A DNA stretch of 64,000 nucleotides, from assembly GCF_000687475.1 (NCBI RefSeq), contig NC_057320.1, forward strand, positions 3,782,001 to 3,846,000. Reading direction: 5' to 3'. The first letter of the stretch is position 1, and every line of letters starts with the position of its first letter. This document shows positions 34,578 to 46,112 of this stretch, in pieces. A program made the position numbers and the translations under genes. This DNA is from Ustilaginoidea virens (Eukaryota; Ascomycota; Sordariomycetes; Hypocreales; Clavicipitaceae). Below the pieces are notes generated by a model. That model ran no database searches, was not told where the DNA came from, and worked only from the letters and a program-made list of their open reading frames with translations.

Positions 34578-34994
34578 CTAGGTATTATAATTGCCTATAA
34601 TAAAGGACTCGACATCTTGCTGTTTGCTGCTAATATTAGAGTCCTGTTCCTTCTTCTTTTGCTGCTTCTTTTTCCTATTATTAGTAGAATTATTCTTGCT
34701 ATTATTAGTAGAAGCGGCATTAGTAGTAGTAGGGCTAGTAGCCTCTACAGGGTCCTTGCTAGTCGTAATAGCAGAACCGGAGATAGTAGGGCTAGTAGCC
34801 TCTACTAGTTCCTTGCTAATTGTAATAGTAGGAACGTTACTATTTTGCCTACTAACTAAGCCTTGTATAAGGGTAGTTAGGGTATTCATCTGGGACTTTA
34901 TATAGTCCATATCTAGCTGTAGTCGTGTAGTAAGATGAGCTTTAGAGTTGGAATCCAAAGTGGCCTTATAAGTGGAAGGCCTAGACTGTGCCAT
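34578..34994 (-). pseudogene. Copia gag-like remnant
   Basis: 138-residue open frame starting MAQSRPSTYKATLDSNSKAH at the 5' side of the element. It contains a helical stretch (TRLQLDMDYIKSQMNTLTTL), two SK(E/D)xVEATSPT repeats and a Lys/Asn/Gln-rich tail. It is short for copia Gag and the region after it is broken, so it is probably not functional. Confidence 0.6.
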
Positions 34995-35231
34995 TATAGT
35001 GGTTAAAAGTCGTTAAAAATGGTGCCAATAGCTGTAGGAACAGATGAATAACCAGCTAAATAGCTGGCAAAATAGTCGAGTAACTAGCTGGACAGCTAGT
35101 AAATATAGTGGCTAGTAGCCTACTATAAAAGGTAACCGCAGAATATAGCGGTAGGTCTCAGTATAAAAGCACAGATGCCGTAGGCGTTGTGCAAGTCCAG
35201 AATATAGCGTTAGTATTTAAGGTGCTTATGT

Positions 35232-35345
35232 GGTGCCGTAATATAAAGGTGCCGTAAGTGCCGTAGGTGCCGTAGGTGCCGTAGGTGCCGTAGGTGACGT
35301 AGGTGCTATAGGTGCCGTAATATAAAAGGTGCCGTAAGTGCCGTA
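35232..35345. repeat. GGTGCCGTA tandem repeat in the copia leader
   Basis: Nine-bp units, some perfect and adjacent (35262-35295), others interrupted by ATATAAA. They lie between the 5' LTR and the gag remnant, in the untranslated leader. Confidence 0.85.
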
Positions 35346-35716
35346 CTAAAAGTGCTATAAGTGGAAGAGTATAATAGGTGCCGTATAGTGCAGTAGGTGT
35401 CGTGCACTAGGTGCAAAGGTGTTATACAGTGGTATAGTGTGGTAGATATCACACTATAAAATCCGTAGGTGCCGTAGGTTACTCCGAAAATAACGTAAGG
35501 TTACGCTAAAAGTGCCGTAAGGTTACGCCGTAAGTTGCCGTAGGGGTACGCCGTTGATTGCCGCAGGGTAATGCCGTAGGTAATAAAGGGTAAGCCAAAG
35601 GTGATAAGGGTAAGCCAAGGATACCAAAGGATAGCTATATTAGTAGTACTAATAAGCAAGAGAGACTAAGGGGTGAATACAAAAGAGGTAGGGTAAAAAC
35701 AAAGAAGTAAAAACCC

Positions 35717-35728
35717 GGGCTTATAACC
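35717..35728 (-). promoter_or_regulatory. Copia primer-binding site, initiator tRNA-Met anticodon-half type
   Basis: Directly next to the 5' LTR the minus strand reads GGTTATAAGCCC. The Drosophila copia site is GGTTATGGGCCC, complementary to the anticodon region of initiator tRNA-Met; the two G-to-A differences are transitions. It indicates half-tRNA priming. Confidence 0.75.
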
Positions 35729-36505
35729 TATTGCAATTCTCAAGGTCACTACAAAAGCAGAGCCTTACTAGCTAGCTAGATGGCACAAGACTGTCTGCGA
35801 CCTGTGAACTAATCTTAGTATAAATACTAGATTTTTCACCAAGTCCTAAGACTATACAAGTGCTATAAAGCAGGGCAAGTGTAAAGGCAAGGCAAATATA
35901 AGATAACCAGAAACGCAGGGAAGGTGGGAGTTAAGAGGCATATAGTGCATTAACAGACTCGATTGTGCTGCCCTTCAACTGTCTAAAAAGAAGGGGGAAA
36001 GCTATCCTATATATACACGAAGGAGGGGTGGGCCCAGGCATTCAGGGTAGCCAGTAAGATAGCTCCCCGTAATGCTCACTATGCCACGTATATGATACGT
36101 CAGCAGCCCCACTATATCCGGCCTTTCCAACCACCCTAACCACCGCACTAGTAATTAGTCACCGTACTAGTAACTAGCCACCACGCTAGTGACTAACCAC
36201 CACACTAGTGGACTAGCCACCACGCTAGTAGGCCACCACGCTAATTTAGCAATGCCACACCACGCTAGTAGGCCGCCACCACGCTAGTAGGCAACCACGC
36301 TAATTTAGCAATGCCACACCTTTTCAACAAGGCCTACCTTACTTGATATACAGTAAATAATCCACTGAAAATCCTTAAGGTAAAAGGCAAAGGCCTGGGT
36401 TGGTAAGAATACCGTAAGTCTAAGAGACGGTATAAAGGCCAGAAGGTTAGTAGACCAATAGGGCATTAGGCCAGCAGCCTAATAGGCTACTATAGGATTT
36501 TAACA
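35729..36505 (-). repeat. Copia 5' LTR (right copy), 777 bp
   Basis: Full-length partner of the LTR at 31193-31969 and of identical length. At most of the variable sites this copy keeps the G or C, so it is slightly less mutated. Confidence 0.95.
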
Positions 36506-36510
36506 ATATC

Positions 36511-38320
36511 ATATGGGCAGAAGCATAATATTACTAAGCTAGCATCTCTAGAGCGTTAAGAAGTTATATACGGTATTCCTATTATGCCTCAATTAGATAT
36601 ACTATAAGATCCTATATTACTATTTCGACTAATTCTTCTATTATAAGCTCTAGGCACATCCTTTATATATATCGGTCAATTCGTTAATAGGGCTAGACGA
36701 TTAATATTATAATTCTTCTGTAGAGGCATTCGCCCTAACGATACTTTTACTTAAGCATAGGCATATCGGCAGCAGGTATTTACTCTTACTATTAGTAGAT
36801 ATATTATATAAACTCTAATATATATATATATATAGGATATTATTCGGCGTAAATATCGGGTTTAATGCCGAGCCGGCGAGTAGCTTTTAGCTACTCCTCT
36901 ATTATCAGCCCTTCTGCAATTAAGTTAATATAATCAGCCTCTACCTTAGCCTCTATCTCGGCCTCTATCTCGAGATAGTAACAGTAATAATAATAATATT
37001 GGTTTCTTTATTTGTAGCGTATATAGAATTACTTATGCTACTGCGCATCGATATCCCGATAGCCTATACATTTAGTATGCTGGCACTATTAGTAGTATAA
37101 ACGATCAAGATAAATAATAAATCTACTTAAATTATTATAGCATTTAGCCTAAGTCTCAATATTTCATAGCGAATGGTGATAAGGTTCCTTATTGCTGCAA
37201 TTATAGATATGAGCATTCTGCTGCTAGTTTTACGCTAAGATTATCCTTTTTTAGCAGTAGTACTAATAATCTATTTATATTCTCATCTTAATAGGGTTAA
37301 AGTTTATAGCAAGCAGCTACTTTAGTAGTGTAACTTAGGGAGTTTATTAGAAACCCTACGTTTATAGGTGATCTATCTTTAATAGCAATTAATAAATCTG
37401 ATATTCTTCTCCTTACCAACTAGAATGTAAAGATTAATAACTACAAGATAGAGTATTGCGTTTAATACAAAATAAAGTGGTTCGGCCTCGACCTGCGTAA
37501 TTATATTTGCCGCAGATGCCGCTAATATAATACAAATAAAGGCCTAGATAAACCCCCTTTCTTTTTATAAAAAAACAACCTTAACTTTAGTACTATTCTA
37601 GACTTTCTTCTACCTTTATTATAAGTCGAAGAAATACTAATTATACGAGTTTATATATATATCTAGGTATTCTAATATCGTGGCTAGTAATATTAGTATC
37701 GCGGTTATATTATTAACTTCCTTTAGGATATTAGGATAGTTTATTTATAACTCCTTTTGCTTCTAAAGGACCTAAATATAATTATTCTTCGACCTTAGAA
37801 TGCTAATAATTAACCTTATATAATTCGTTAGTTTAAAAACTAGTTTTATATACAAAAGCAGTATATTAAGATTTAGTTAGAGTTTCTGTGGCACTACCAT
37901 CCTAGATATTATAATATTATAATTAACTATACTTATATTGATGAACTTTCTGAGGATAGCGATATTATAGCGCAATTAGCTATTTAGGATATTAAAAATA
38001 TTAATTTTAAGCAGCCTATAGATAAAAAAGAGGCTTATGCAACTAAAGATAATACATATACATATAATCAGGCAGCTGTTCTAATATTTATTGCAGCTTA
38101 GTCAGATCTTAAACGCCTCTATAATTAGCTCTAAGGGCAGGAGCTAGTAGAGTAAGTCCCTATGCAGCCTTATATTAAGATACCTAATATTCGCTTAATG
38201 CCACTTAATGAGTTTAATAGATTATAAGCTCTTTTATCACTTGCTTTCTTTACGCTATATCCCTATAGTGAGGCAGACTTTATTGCACCTCGGGCTCGCT
38301 CTATCGAATATAGCGAGTAT
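36511..38320 (+). pseudogene. Helitron coding remnant, block 2 (DUF6570-like part and start of the Rep region)
   Basis: Heavily stop-ridden on the plus strand. Near 37480-37800 the conceptual protein has the pattern seen in DUF6570 regions of fungal Helitrons: a Cys/Asn/Ile segment, then a stretch corresponding to the usual 'IARVHVFVEVRQVRG' type block, with TAG/TAA replacing Gln codons. Before the LINE insertion the frame reads toward FIAPRARSIEYSEY, which continues in block 3 as LKHIIKWYDRHFARH. The 15 bases 38306-38320 (GAATATAGCGAGTAT) recur at 44911-44925 as the LINE target duplication. Confidence 0.65.
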
Positions 38321-41300
38321 TATTATTATTAAATTACTCTAGGGGGCTATTCTAAGCTAGAATTGCCTATCTAGTACTCCAGCAAATAATCCGGAAGGGA
38401 AAAACCCAAGGTCTGGGGGGAAAACCCTTCCTACTAGTATAATTACAACGACTAGGGAGTCGGGCCCCCGGGGGGGCCGACGGGTTTCCGGCACGTAGGG
38501 AAGGTAGGTGCGCTATCGCTTAGGATTATACCTGGCGGTAGTACTAGGAAGAGTGCGAGAGCGATCCGGAGAAAGTAGGTCTAGAAAAAGGTAGGTCCAG
38601 TATCTATAGGGGAGGGGTGGTCCCAGGTCGGTACACTATAATTCGAAAGTAAAGTAGAGGTTATATAAGCGGGGTAGCGCCGGCTGCGTAGTATACGCGC
38701 CGGCTGTACGGCGTATATATCGCGCGGGGGCATTAGAGCAAGAGTAAAGGAATTTTCTATTATCGGGGCTATATCGGCAGTAGATCGGCTATAGGGGGGG
38801 TGCTTAGTAGAAGGCAAGCGGTATCAGGTCGGGGGTTAAGGTAAGCTAAATATAAAGAGAAGGCATAAGGGCCTCTAATCGGGCGAAGATATAAAGGTAT
38901 AGGTGCCCCCTAACTTTTTAATCCCTTTTTCTTCCTTTCTATATAGCTATTATTTTTCTGTATATAATCCCCTTAAGCCCCGTTCTCTAGCGCTATAGGG
39001 ATAATGCTAACCTATACGGTAGGGCGGTAATAATAGCAGCAGCATCAGCATTAGCAACAGCGGCAGCAATAGCATTAGCAGCAGCAATAGTAGCAGCAGT
39101 AATAGCCACAGCAATAGCAATAATAATAATAGTAGTAGCATGCCGAAAAAGTCGGTATCTTTAGATAAGGGGGTAAGTGCTGCCCGCTCCCGCTATACTA
39201 GTATTGCTAACCTATTATTACTAGCCCGGCGAGCCATAAGGCTAGCCTTACGACCCTTACCTAATATAGGCTGAAGACCCCAAATATTATTACTACTCTT
39301 AATAAGGTAGGACCTAACCGACCGAACTTTAATCCGACCGGCATTTAAATAATAGTAATACAGCATAATACTATATAGGGCCTAAGGCGGCGTGTTTCGC
39401 GTATACTATAATAGGGAAGATCTGCCGACCCTTTAAATAAACTCCTAAGAACTAAGAGTCTATTTACGCCCTCCTAGGTGCCTAAAAGGTACTAGCTATA
39501 GGGGGGGAGGTATATATAAGGTATAGGGACTATATAAGATAGGTGCTAATATAGATAGATCGATAACTATTACGCCCTTTAGTTAAGGGCGTAGTAGGTA
39601 TTAACTGCCCGCAGCAGGGGGAAGGTAGCGGCGGCGGCAGTAGTAATAAGGGGGAGTATTGCTCTTAGGGTGACCTAAGAGGCATTAGACCTTAAGGAGC
39701 GTAAAGTAGAAGTATTAAAGGGCATCTAGGCCGCATTAAAGCTGCTTATCTTTTAGGGGCAGAAGAGGGCGGTAAAGGGGGAGGGGGAGAGGGGGAAGAG
39801 GGAGGGAGGGCCATTATAGGGGCCGGCAGGAGAAGGGGAAAGGGGGGGGGAAGGGGGCTCTAATATTAAAATTATAGCTTTAGAGTAGCTAAGAATTAAT
39901 TATATTTATCCGCTTACTATATCTCCTCTCTCCTGCATCGGGATATTATTATTAGATATTAAGGGCGGTATTAGGCGGTTAGGGTCGGCCTAATGCCTCT
40001 ATAGGGGCGGATCGCTAAAGCGATTAAACAAATTAAAACTAGTTAAGGCAATTAAAGCTAAAGATCTAGTATATAAATCGGTAGGTAAGGCTTAGCTTAT
40101 TAAGGGCAATAGAGATCCCTTAGTAGTTTCGAAAAAAGCTTAGGCCGGTCCCGCATAGCTATTAGCGCTATCATCTATATTTTAGGCAAAAGAGGATTAG
40201 GTAATAATAGTCTTTAGGGGCCTCCCTATATCGGCAAAGAGGCGAAGGCATAGTAGGGATTTAGCGCTAATAGAGGAAGGAGTTTAGTCCGATCTTTTCT
40301 ATACAAAGCTAGGTAAGTACAGCCGATTTATATTTAAAGAGGCTATTATAAAGCTAAATCATTATAGCTATAGATTAGAAGTCTAGGGCCCTCTCTACTG
40401 CTATAAGCCTATACCGCTACTATCTCGCTCTTATAGCGGCTTGGTATTTAGACTACCTGGTAAGCTATTCTTTTGCTAGGTATTCCTTAGCTATTAGCTA
40501 CTATAGGTCGAGTTCTAAGAACGGGATATATATCTAGGGTCCTTTATAATCGCTCTGCCAATAGCATTAGAATATCGCTACTATCGCGGTAGAGGCATAA
40601 TTAATTCGCTTAGCTATTTTAATCTTTACTATCCTTTCTAAGAATCGCTAGCAGATATAATTTAGGTATAAATCGATAGGTAGTATAGCTGCCTCGATCT
40701 CGAGGATATCTATCAGTATAGCCTTAAAGGCCTTAATAATAATTCGAAGGCAAGATAATTATTCTATAGTTAGTGATTTTGCAATACCTTTCGCCATCCC
40801 GCCGGGGGCGGTAGGGGTATACTAAACTCCTATGCCGAAGGCGATAGTAGTATAAATAACCTATATATAGACCAATCGGGCCTCCCTATATTAATATCCC
40901 TATATAGAGGCCGCTATCGCTATAAGGGCGAGTTACTACCGCTCGAGCTTTTTAGCTATTTTTATGCGGTATTTACGCTACTAAAGTTTTCGGTAGATCT
41001 TAACCCCTAGGAAATAGGCATACTACTTTAGCTAAATCGTTACGGTCTTAAGTTAGACTAATATCTTATCCGCCTTATAGGCACGTATGAAATAGATAAG
41101 CTTATTTTTCCCTAGATTAAAATTAAGCCTAGCTTATTTAGACCACTCTTTATAGATCGTCTATACCTTTTTAAGTAGGGTCTAAATCTCCCTTATACTC
41201 CTCCTATACACTATAATATTAGTATTATCTACGAACCCTAGGGTAATAATAGAGGCTATTTTTTTAAGCCTCTTATAGAATAGTGCGATATAGACCAAAA

Positions 41301-44300
41301 AGAGGATAAAAAAGAGGGGGGACCTTTATAAAACCCCAGCAATAATAAATAGGTTATCGGTTAATTTGCCCTTAAAGTGAATTTATACTATATAAGAGTC
41401 GGTAAAGCTGTAGACCTATACTGCAATCTATAGCGGCAATCTTTTTTCTAAGAGTAGGTAGGTAAATCAAATATAGTTCACTATATCAAAAGCTATAGAT
41501 ATATCAAACTAAAAGAGTAAGGCAATCCCGCTATAATGCCATACCATACGAATTATTTCTACGAGAGTACTAAAGGCTATATCTATAAAACGATTAGCTC
41601 TATTTCCTATCTAAAGGTTTAAAAGTAGGTTGCCCTCCTTAAAAGCAATAATAAGCCGGCATACTACTACGGCTTCTAAGACTTTACCGGTTAGGTTAAA
41701 TAAGGATATTAGTTTTTAGCTTCCCGCTTTAGAGTATTCCTTTAGGTTCTTTCCTAGCTTTTTTAGTATAATTATATAAGCCTCCCAGAACTAAGCCGGA
41801 TAATACCTAGTGCAGTAGGACTTATTAAGAAAGTAGGTAAAAGCTATAATTAAAGGGGGGCTATATATCTTAAGGAAACCTATAAATAGCCCGTCCGGTC
41901 TAAGGGCCTTCTAGCTAGCTATATAGTAAAAAGCAGTACAGACCTCTTTATATATAAATCTCTTATATAGTAGGAACTCTATATTAGTAAGTTAAGGGAA
42001 AATCAGGTCTAGTATATCCTTGAATATTATATAAGACTAAAGGAAGAAATATTAAGTAAGGACCTATACTTTTTCGCTATATATAGTTGCCAAAGGGTAG
42101 CCAGGGCCGGCGCGTTTAAATAGTAAGATCTCCCTAAACTCAGGGGGGAGGCCACTATATAGTCTAGCCTATTATTCTAGGGACTAGAGGTCTGCATTCT
42201 ATACTATAGCTTTCCTTAATGCCTCTCTCTAGGAGTATTATCGCTCTTCTTATATAACCTAAGTTTAGGTAGCTCCTATATCTTAGGCAGCCCTATAATT
42301 TTTAGGGGTATAGCATATTACCCACTTCCAGTACACTTTCTTCGCAGCAATAGCGGCTATTTTTATACAGTTATTCCACTACGGTTCTATAGTAGGGGCT
42401 CTAAGGGTTTTCTTTAGGGCTATAATATCCGCAATTTCTTAGAATTAGCAAGTAAGCCATTCGGTATATATATCTATTTCTTCGGGAGAGCTAAACAGGG
42501 CTATAATAGCGGCAGGCGTAAGGCGGTTTTTAGCTTCTGCCTAAGTAAGATATCGGTCGAGGGATTTCCAGCTATTTTTCGGGTAGGCTTTAGCGGCTTA
42601 TAGGTTACCAGTATCGATACAGATAAGCTATAGGATATAATCAGACCCAGCAAGGTTTACATTACTAAAGTACTCAACAGTAAGGTCTTATATAACCTAG
42701 GTATAGTCTATAATGCTATTTCTTTTATTTAGCGCTTGCTATATGATTTTGCCGTAAAAAGTCGCTAGGCCGAGTCTCTACTATATCGTAAGGTTAAAAA
42801 GGATATTAATACTAAATAAGGTTCTATCCAGGCTATCCTATAAGGGATAGTATATATTAAAGTCCCTAACGAATACACTTTAGGGTCGGGGCGGGAGCCT
42901 TATAAGGTCCATAAGGAGGGTAGTCTAATTATATTTATAGCCTAAGGAGTAGATAGAATAAATATCGGTTTTAAAGAGGCAGACCTTATACTAATTAAGT
43001 CCTTTCTTAGTAATCTATATACCGGGACCATACCGCTTATAGATATATATCGCCGCTCGTCCGCTATAGGCTGCTAATATATATTTACCAAGGCTTAGGC
43101 TCGGCAAGGTGCAGCTAGGCGCGGTAAGTTCTTAGATCGCTATAACGTCGGGTTCGCTTCGGTAGTAAAATACTATTCATATAAAAGAGGTTTTCTTCTA
43201 TATATTCCAATAGAGGACTAATATTATACGGATAAATACATAGGGGTCGATAGCAGCAGCATATCGGTAGTTACAATAGAAGTAAAGGTCGGGGCTAGAA
43301 TAGGTACAAACTCTAGGGCCAATAGGGTCCCAATCTATCCTAATATTAGGACCGGTTATAAGAACGCAATAAAGGTATAGTTTAATCTAGCATTAAATAT
43401 TCCTCTAGAGATAGAGCCCCCTTAGCTAGGGCAGCAGCTATATTTATATAGGGAGGATCCTCTTAAGATAATACGCTCAATTAGTTCCCTTAGGGGCAAA
43501 GCGCTAGCTATTTTACGTCGGTTCTATTCCGCGATAGGAGTAGTATTTACAGATATTATAGGAGGCGCTATAAAGAGCTTAGGTCGGCTAGCATAAGAAT
43601 TCCTAGCTAACTCCTATTACTTATTTAAGGTTCTATAAAGGCAAGACTATACCGGGTGCAAGCCTTTATAGTTAAGGTATAACTTCTTTTATCTATAGGA
43701 GACTATTAGGTAGGCCTACTCCCCTTCCGGGTGCTTTTCCGCGCCGCATTGGCTGTACCGCAGGGCCGCTACACAGTAGGCCACAATATATCCAAACTTA
43801 AAGCAATTATAGCACTATTTAGGGTATAGGGCGTTATTATAAGGTTCAGCTTCGAATATCTCTACCTAATAGATAATACCAGACTTATAAAGCTTATTAG
43901 CAAGGTTAATAGAGTTTACGCCTATAATTAGGGGCATATATATGGCGGTCCCATATAGGCGGCAGGGGGAGGCTCTAATAAAGCCTTCTCTATTCGCTTT
44001 AGTAAGGTTTCGGCAGATTTCTTTAGTTGCGATATTCGCTATATAGCTAGTAGGGAAATTCTTAATAATAAGACTAAATAAGCATCGGTTTAATTCTACC
44101 TCCTACCTAAAAATAGGTCGGACCTAAGTCATATCAGCGATAAGACTTTTTACTACTTCTTCTATAAAGGTGACGATAGTATCGCTGCTATATAGTCTGC
44201 GTGCCGCGACCGCAGCATTCCTAGTAGTAGCTCTATTAATAGTATCTACAATTTCGACCGGTATTCGGTTGCATAAAACCTCGCTAATACTATTGCCTTT

Positions 44301-44910
44301 AATTAAAATTTCCCTATGGATATATAGCGGGACCGGAAGGGGAGCGACAGTATATTGGGGTAGTATAGCAATAGTAGCGTGTCTTTATGCCGCGATATTT
44401 GCCTAGGTAGTAGCCGGCGCCTATTTCGGGATATCCTAGAGGGCCGATTTAATAGCTTTTTCAATAGTCTTTAAAATTATATCGGTAAAGGTGCTAATAG
44501 GGTCCAGGGTGGCCTTACCGTAGGCCGCATCGGCTATAGTTTCTATAATTTCTCGCACTCGTCTTAGTACCGCTAGGGGGATATAATCCTAGAGCTCTTT
44601 TATTAATTCTTTAATTATAATAGCAGCAGGTCGCTTCTACTCCTAGGCAGGCTCGGTTTCGGTCTAATTATACTGCGTGCTATTCGCGATCGTAGTAGTA
44701 GGGTTATAGCGGCTATATATAATACCGCCCCTATTCCCTCCGTCGATATCTATTACTTCGTTTACGCCTACTATGCCCACTCCTTAGACGCGATGCGCTA
44801 TAGGCAAAGGGGGTAAACGGACGAGAGGAAGCGATTGGGATTATCAGAATTGATTTTAAAGGCGGTTCCATGCCGCTACCTAGGTGCGGGCGAAATCTAT
44901 AGCACCTGTT
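38321..44910 (-). mobile_element. Tad1-like non-LTR retrotransposon (LINE), copy A
   Basis: 6590 bp on the minus strand. The 3' end is a TAA-repeat tail (plus strand TATTATTATTATT at 38321-38333), and a 15-bp target duplication GAATATAGCGAGTAT flanks it (38306-38320, 44911-44925). It is an inverted homologue of copy B along its whole length. The 5' part, the CCHC/ORF1 region, endonuclease and reverse transcriptase can be followed but are full of stops. The reverse transcriptase catalytic motif reads F-V-D-N at 41235-41224, so the second Asp is lost. An AGC/CAGCAG-type repeat lies in the 3' part (about 39028-39145). Confidence 0.88.
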
Positions 44911-44925
44911 GAATATAGCGAGTAT

Positions 44926-46112
44926 CTTAAGCATATTATAAAGTGGTACGATAGACATTTTGCACGGCACCTGCATTTTCGATATATAGTATTTAATATA
45001 CTAATGCGATAATAGGTTAATACTTATAGCTCATTCTTTGTAAAAAAATCCGGTTATTAGGAACCTATTGATATTAGTGCTATATAAGAAGCTTTTAATG
45101 AAGATATACCTAAGTCTTATATACTATTAAACTCTATTATACGATTCTCTAGAAGCTTATAGGGAACTTATGCTTTCTAGGGTAGTAAATAATATCAATT
45201 AGAGGCTTAAGTATATGCTTTTAGATATCTAGCATTTTTCCTAACCTTTTCTACTGTAGATTTATATTAGGCAAGTCTTTATAAACACTTCCCGCTATAT
45301 TAGGATTAGCTAGAGGCAGACTCTTATTGTAAGTTTAATATCTTAAGTGTAAACTTATGCGATAACCCTTATATTACTGCCTATTACTTCTACTATCGAT
45401 TTACTATATTCTTAAAGGAAGTATTAATTAAGAAGTTCTACTTTAATAATAGTTAGTTTCGATATAAATGGTAGGCCTATAGAAGCATATATATTTATAA
45501 TATCTTTTAGATAGAGGATAATCTATTATTTAATCTATCTAATACTAAGAGAATCTAAGCCTTTATAGACTTTTAGGGTTAGTTTATAATAGCCTTTAAT
45601 CCCGAGCCTTATTAAGTCGGTTATTAAGGCGATAGAGATCTATTAATATCCTTTTATACTAAGGGTCTAATTTATAAGGTTCTTTCTAATATCGTTAATT
45701 GCATTTAATACCACTAATACAATTTAACTTATTGCTTACGAAAACGCTATAGTGCTAGTCCTAATGCCTAGCCTAAATACTGCTTTTATTTCCCGCATTA
45801 GCATTATCCTAGCCCTTAAGTTCATCGATTATTTAATACTAATTATTATACCTTTAATAGTGCACATAATGACTCGCACTTAAATAACTATAATAATATA
45901 TTAGCTATTAGCTGGCTTGCTAATTATGATATATTACTATACACTTTAATACACGCAGTTATTCAGTATATTGCGAAGTATTGCAGTAAGGCGGAAACCT
46001 AGAGTTAAAGTTATTAAGCTATCGCTTAAGAATTGCTTCTTTTAATTAATTAATCGCGAGGACTTTAAGGATTCGTAGTATATTTTATAAATAAGCTTAT
46101 AGCTAAGAGAGA
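44926..46112 (+). pseudogene. Helitron coding remnant, block 3 (Helitron-like Rep domain)
   Basis: The clearest Helitron piece. Motifs include WYDRHFARH, FNILMR, FLTF then Asp-Leu-x-W-like positions, and later NYYTFN, WLAN and AVIQYIAKYCSKAE (the Tyr-containing Y2 motif, about 45955-45996). The HUH motif, His-x-His in active Rep proteins, reads Tyr-Ile-Tyr at 45490-45498; both His codons look converted by C-to-T. Many Gln and Trp codons are TAG. The block is bounded by the two LINE insertions and ends in TATAGCTAAGAGAGA, the target duplication of copy B. Confidence 0.85.

Larger units (their letters stand above)
31193..36505 (-). mobile_element. Ty1/copia-type LTR retrotransposon, internally deleted
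   Basis: 5313 bp bounded by two 777-bp direct LTRs and a 5-bp target duplication ATATC (31188-31192 and 36506-36510). The coding strand is minus. The 5' LTR is followed by a primer-binding site at 35728-35717, and a purine run (plus strand C5TCT, 31970-31977) precedes the 3' LTR. The interior encodes a gag-like frame, a gag-pre-integrase motif, reverse transcriptase and a C-terminal RNase H part. The integrase core appears to be missing. Two CAA-to-TAA type stops lie in the reverse transcriptase. The element is less mutated than the surrounding Helitron and LINEs, so it is probably the latest insertion. Confidence 0.9.

Noticed and set aside
38581..38817. Short minus-strand frame in LINE copy A
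   Set aside because: Lies in the 3' non-coding part of the LINE and has no matching open frame in copy B.
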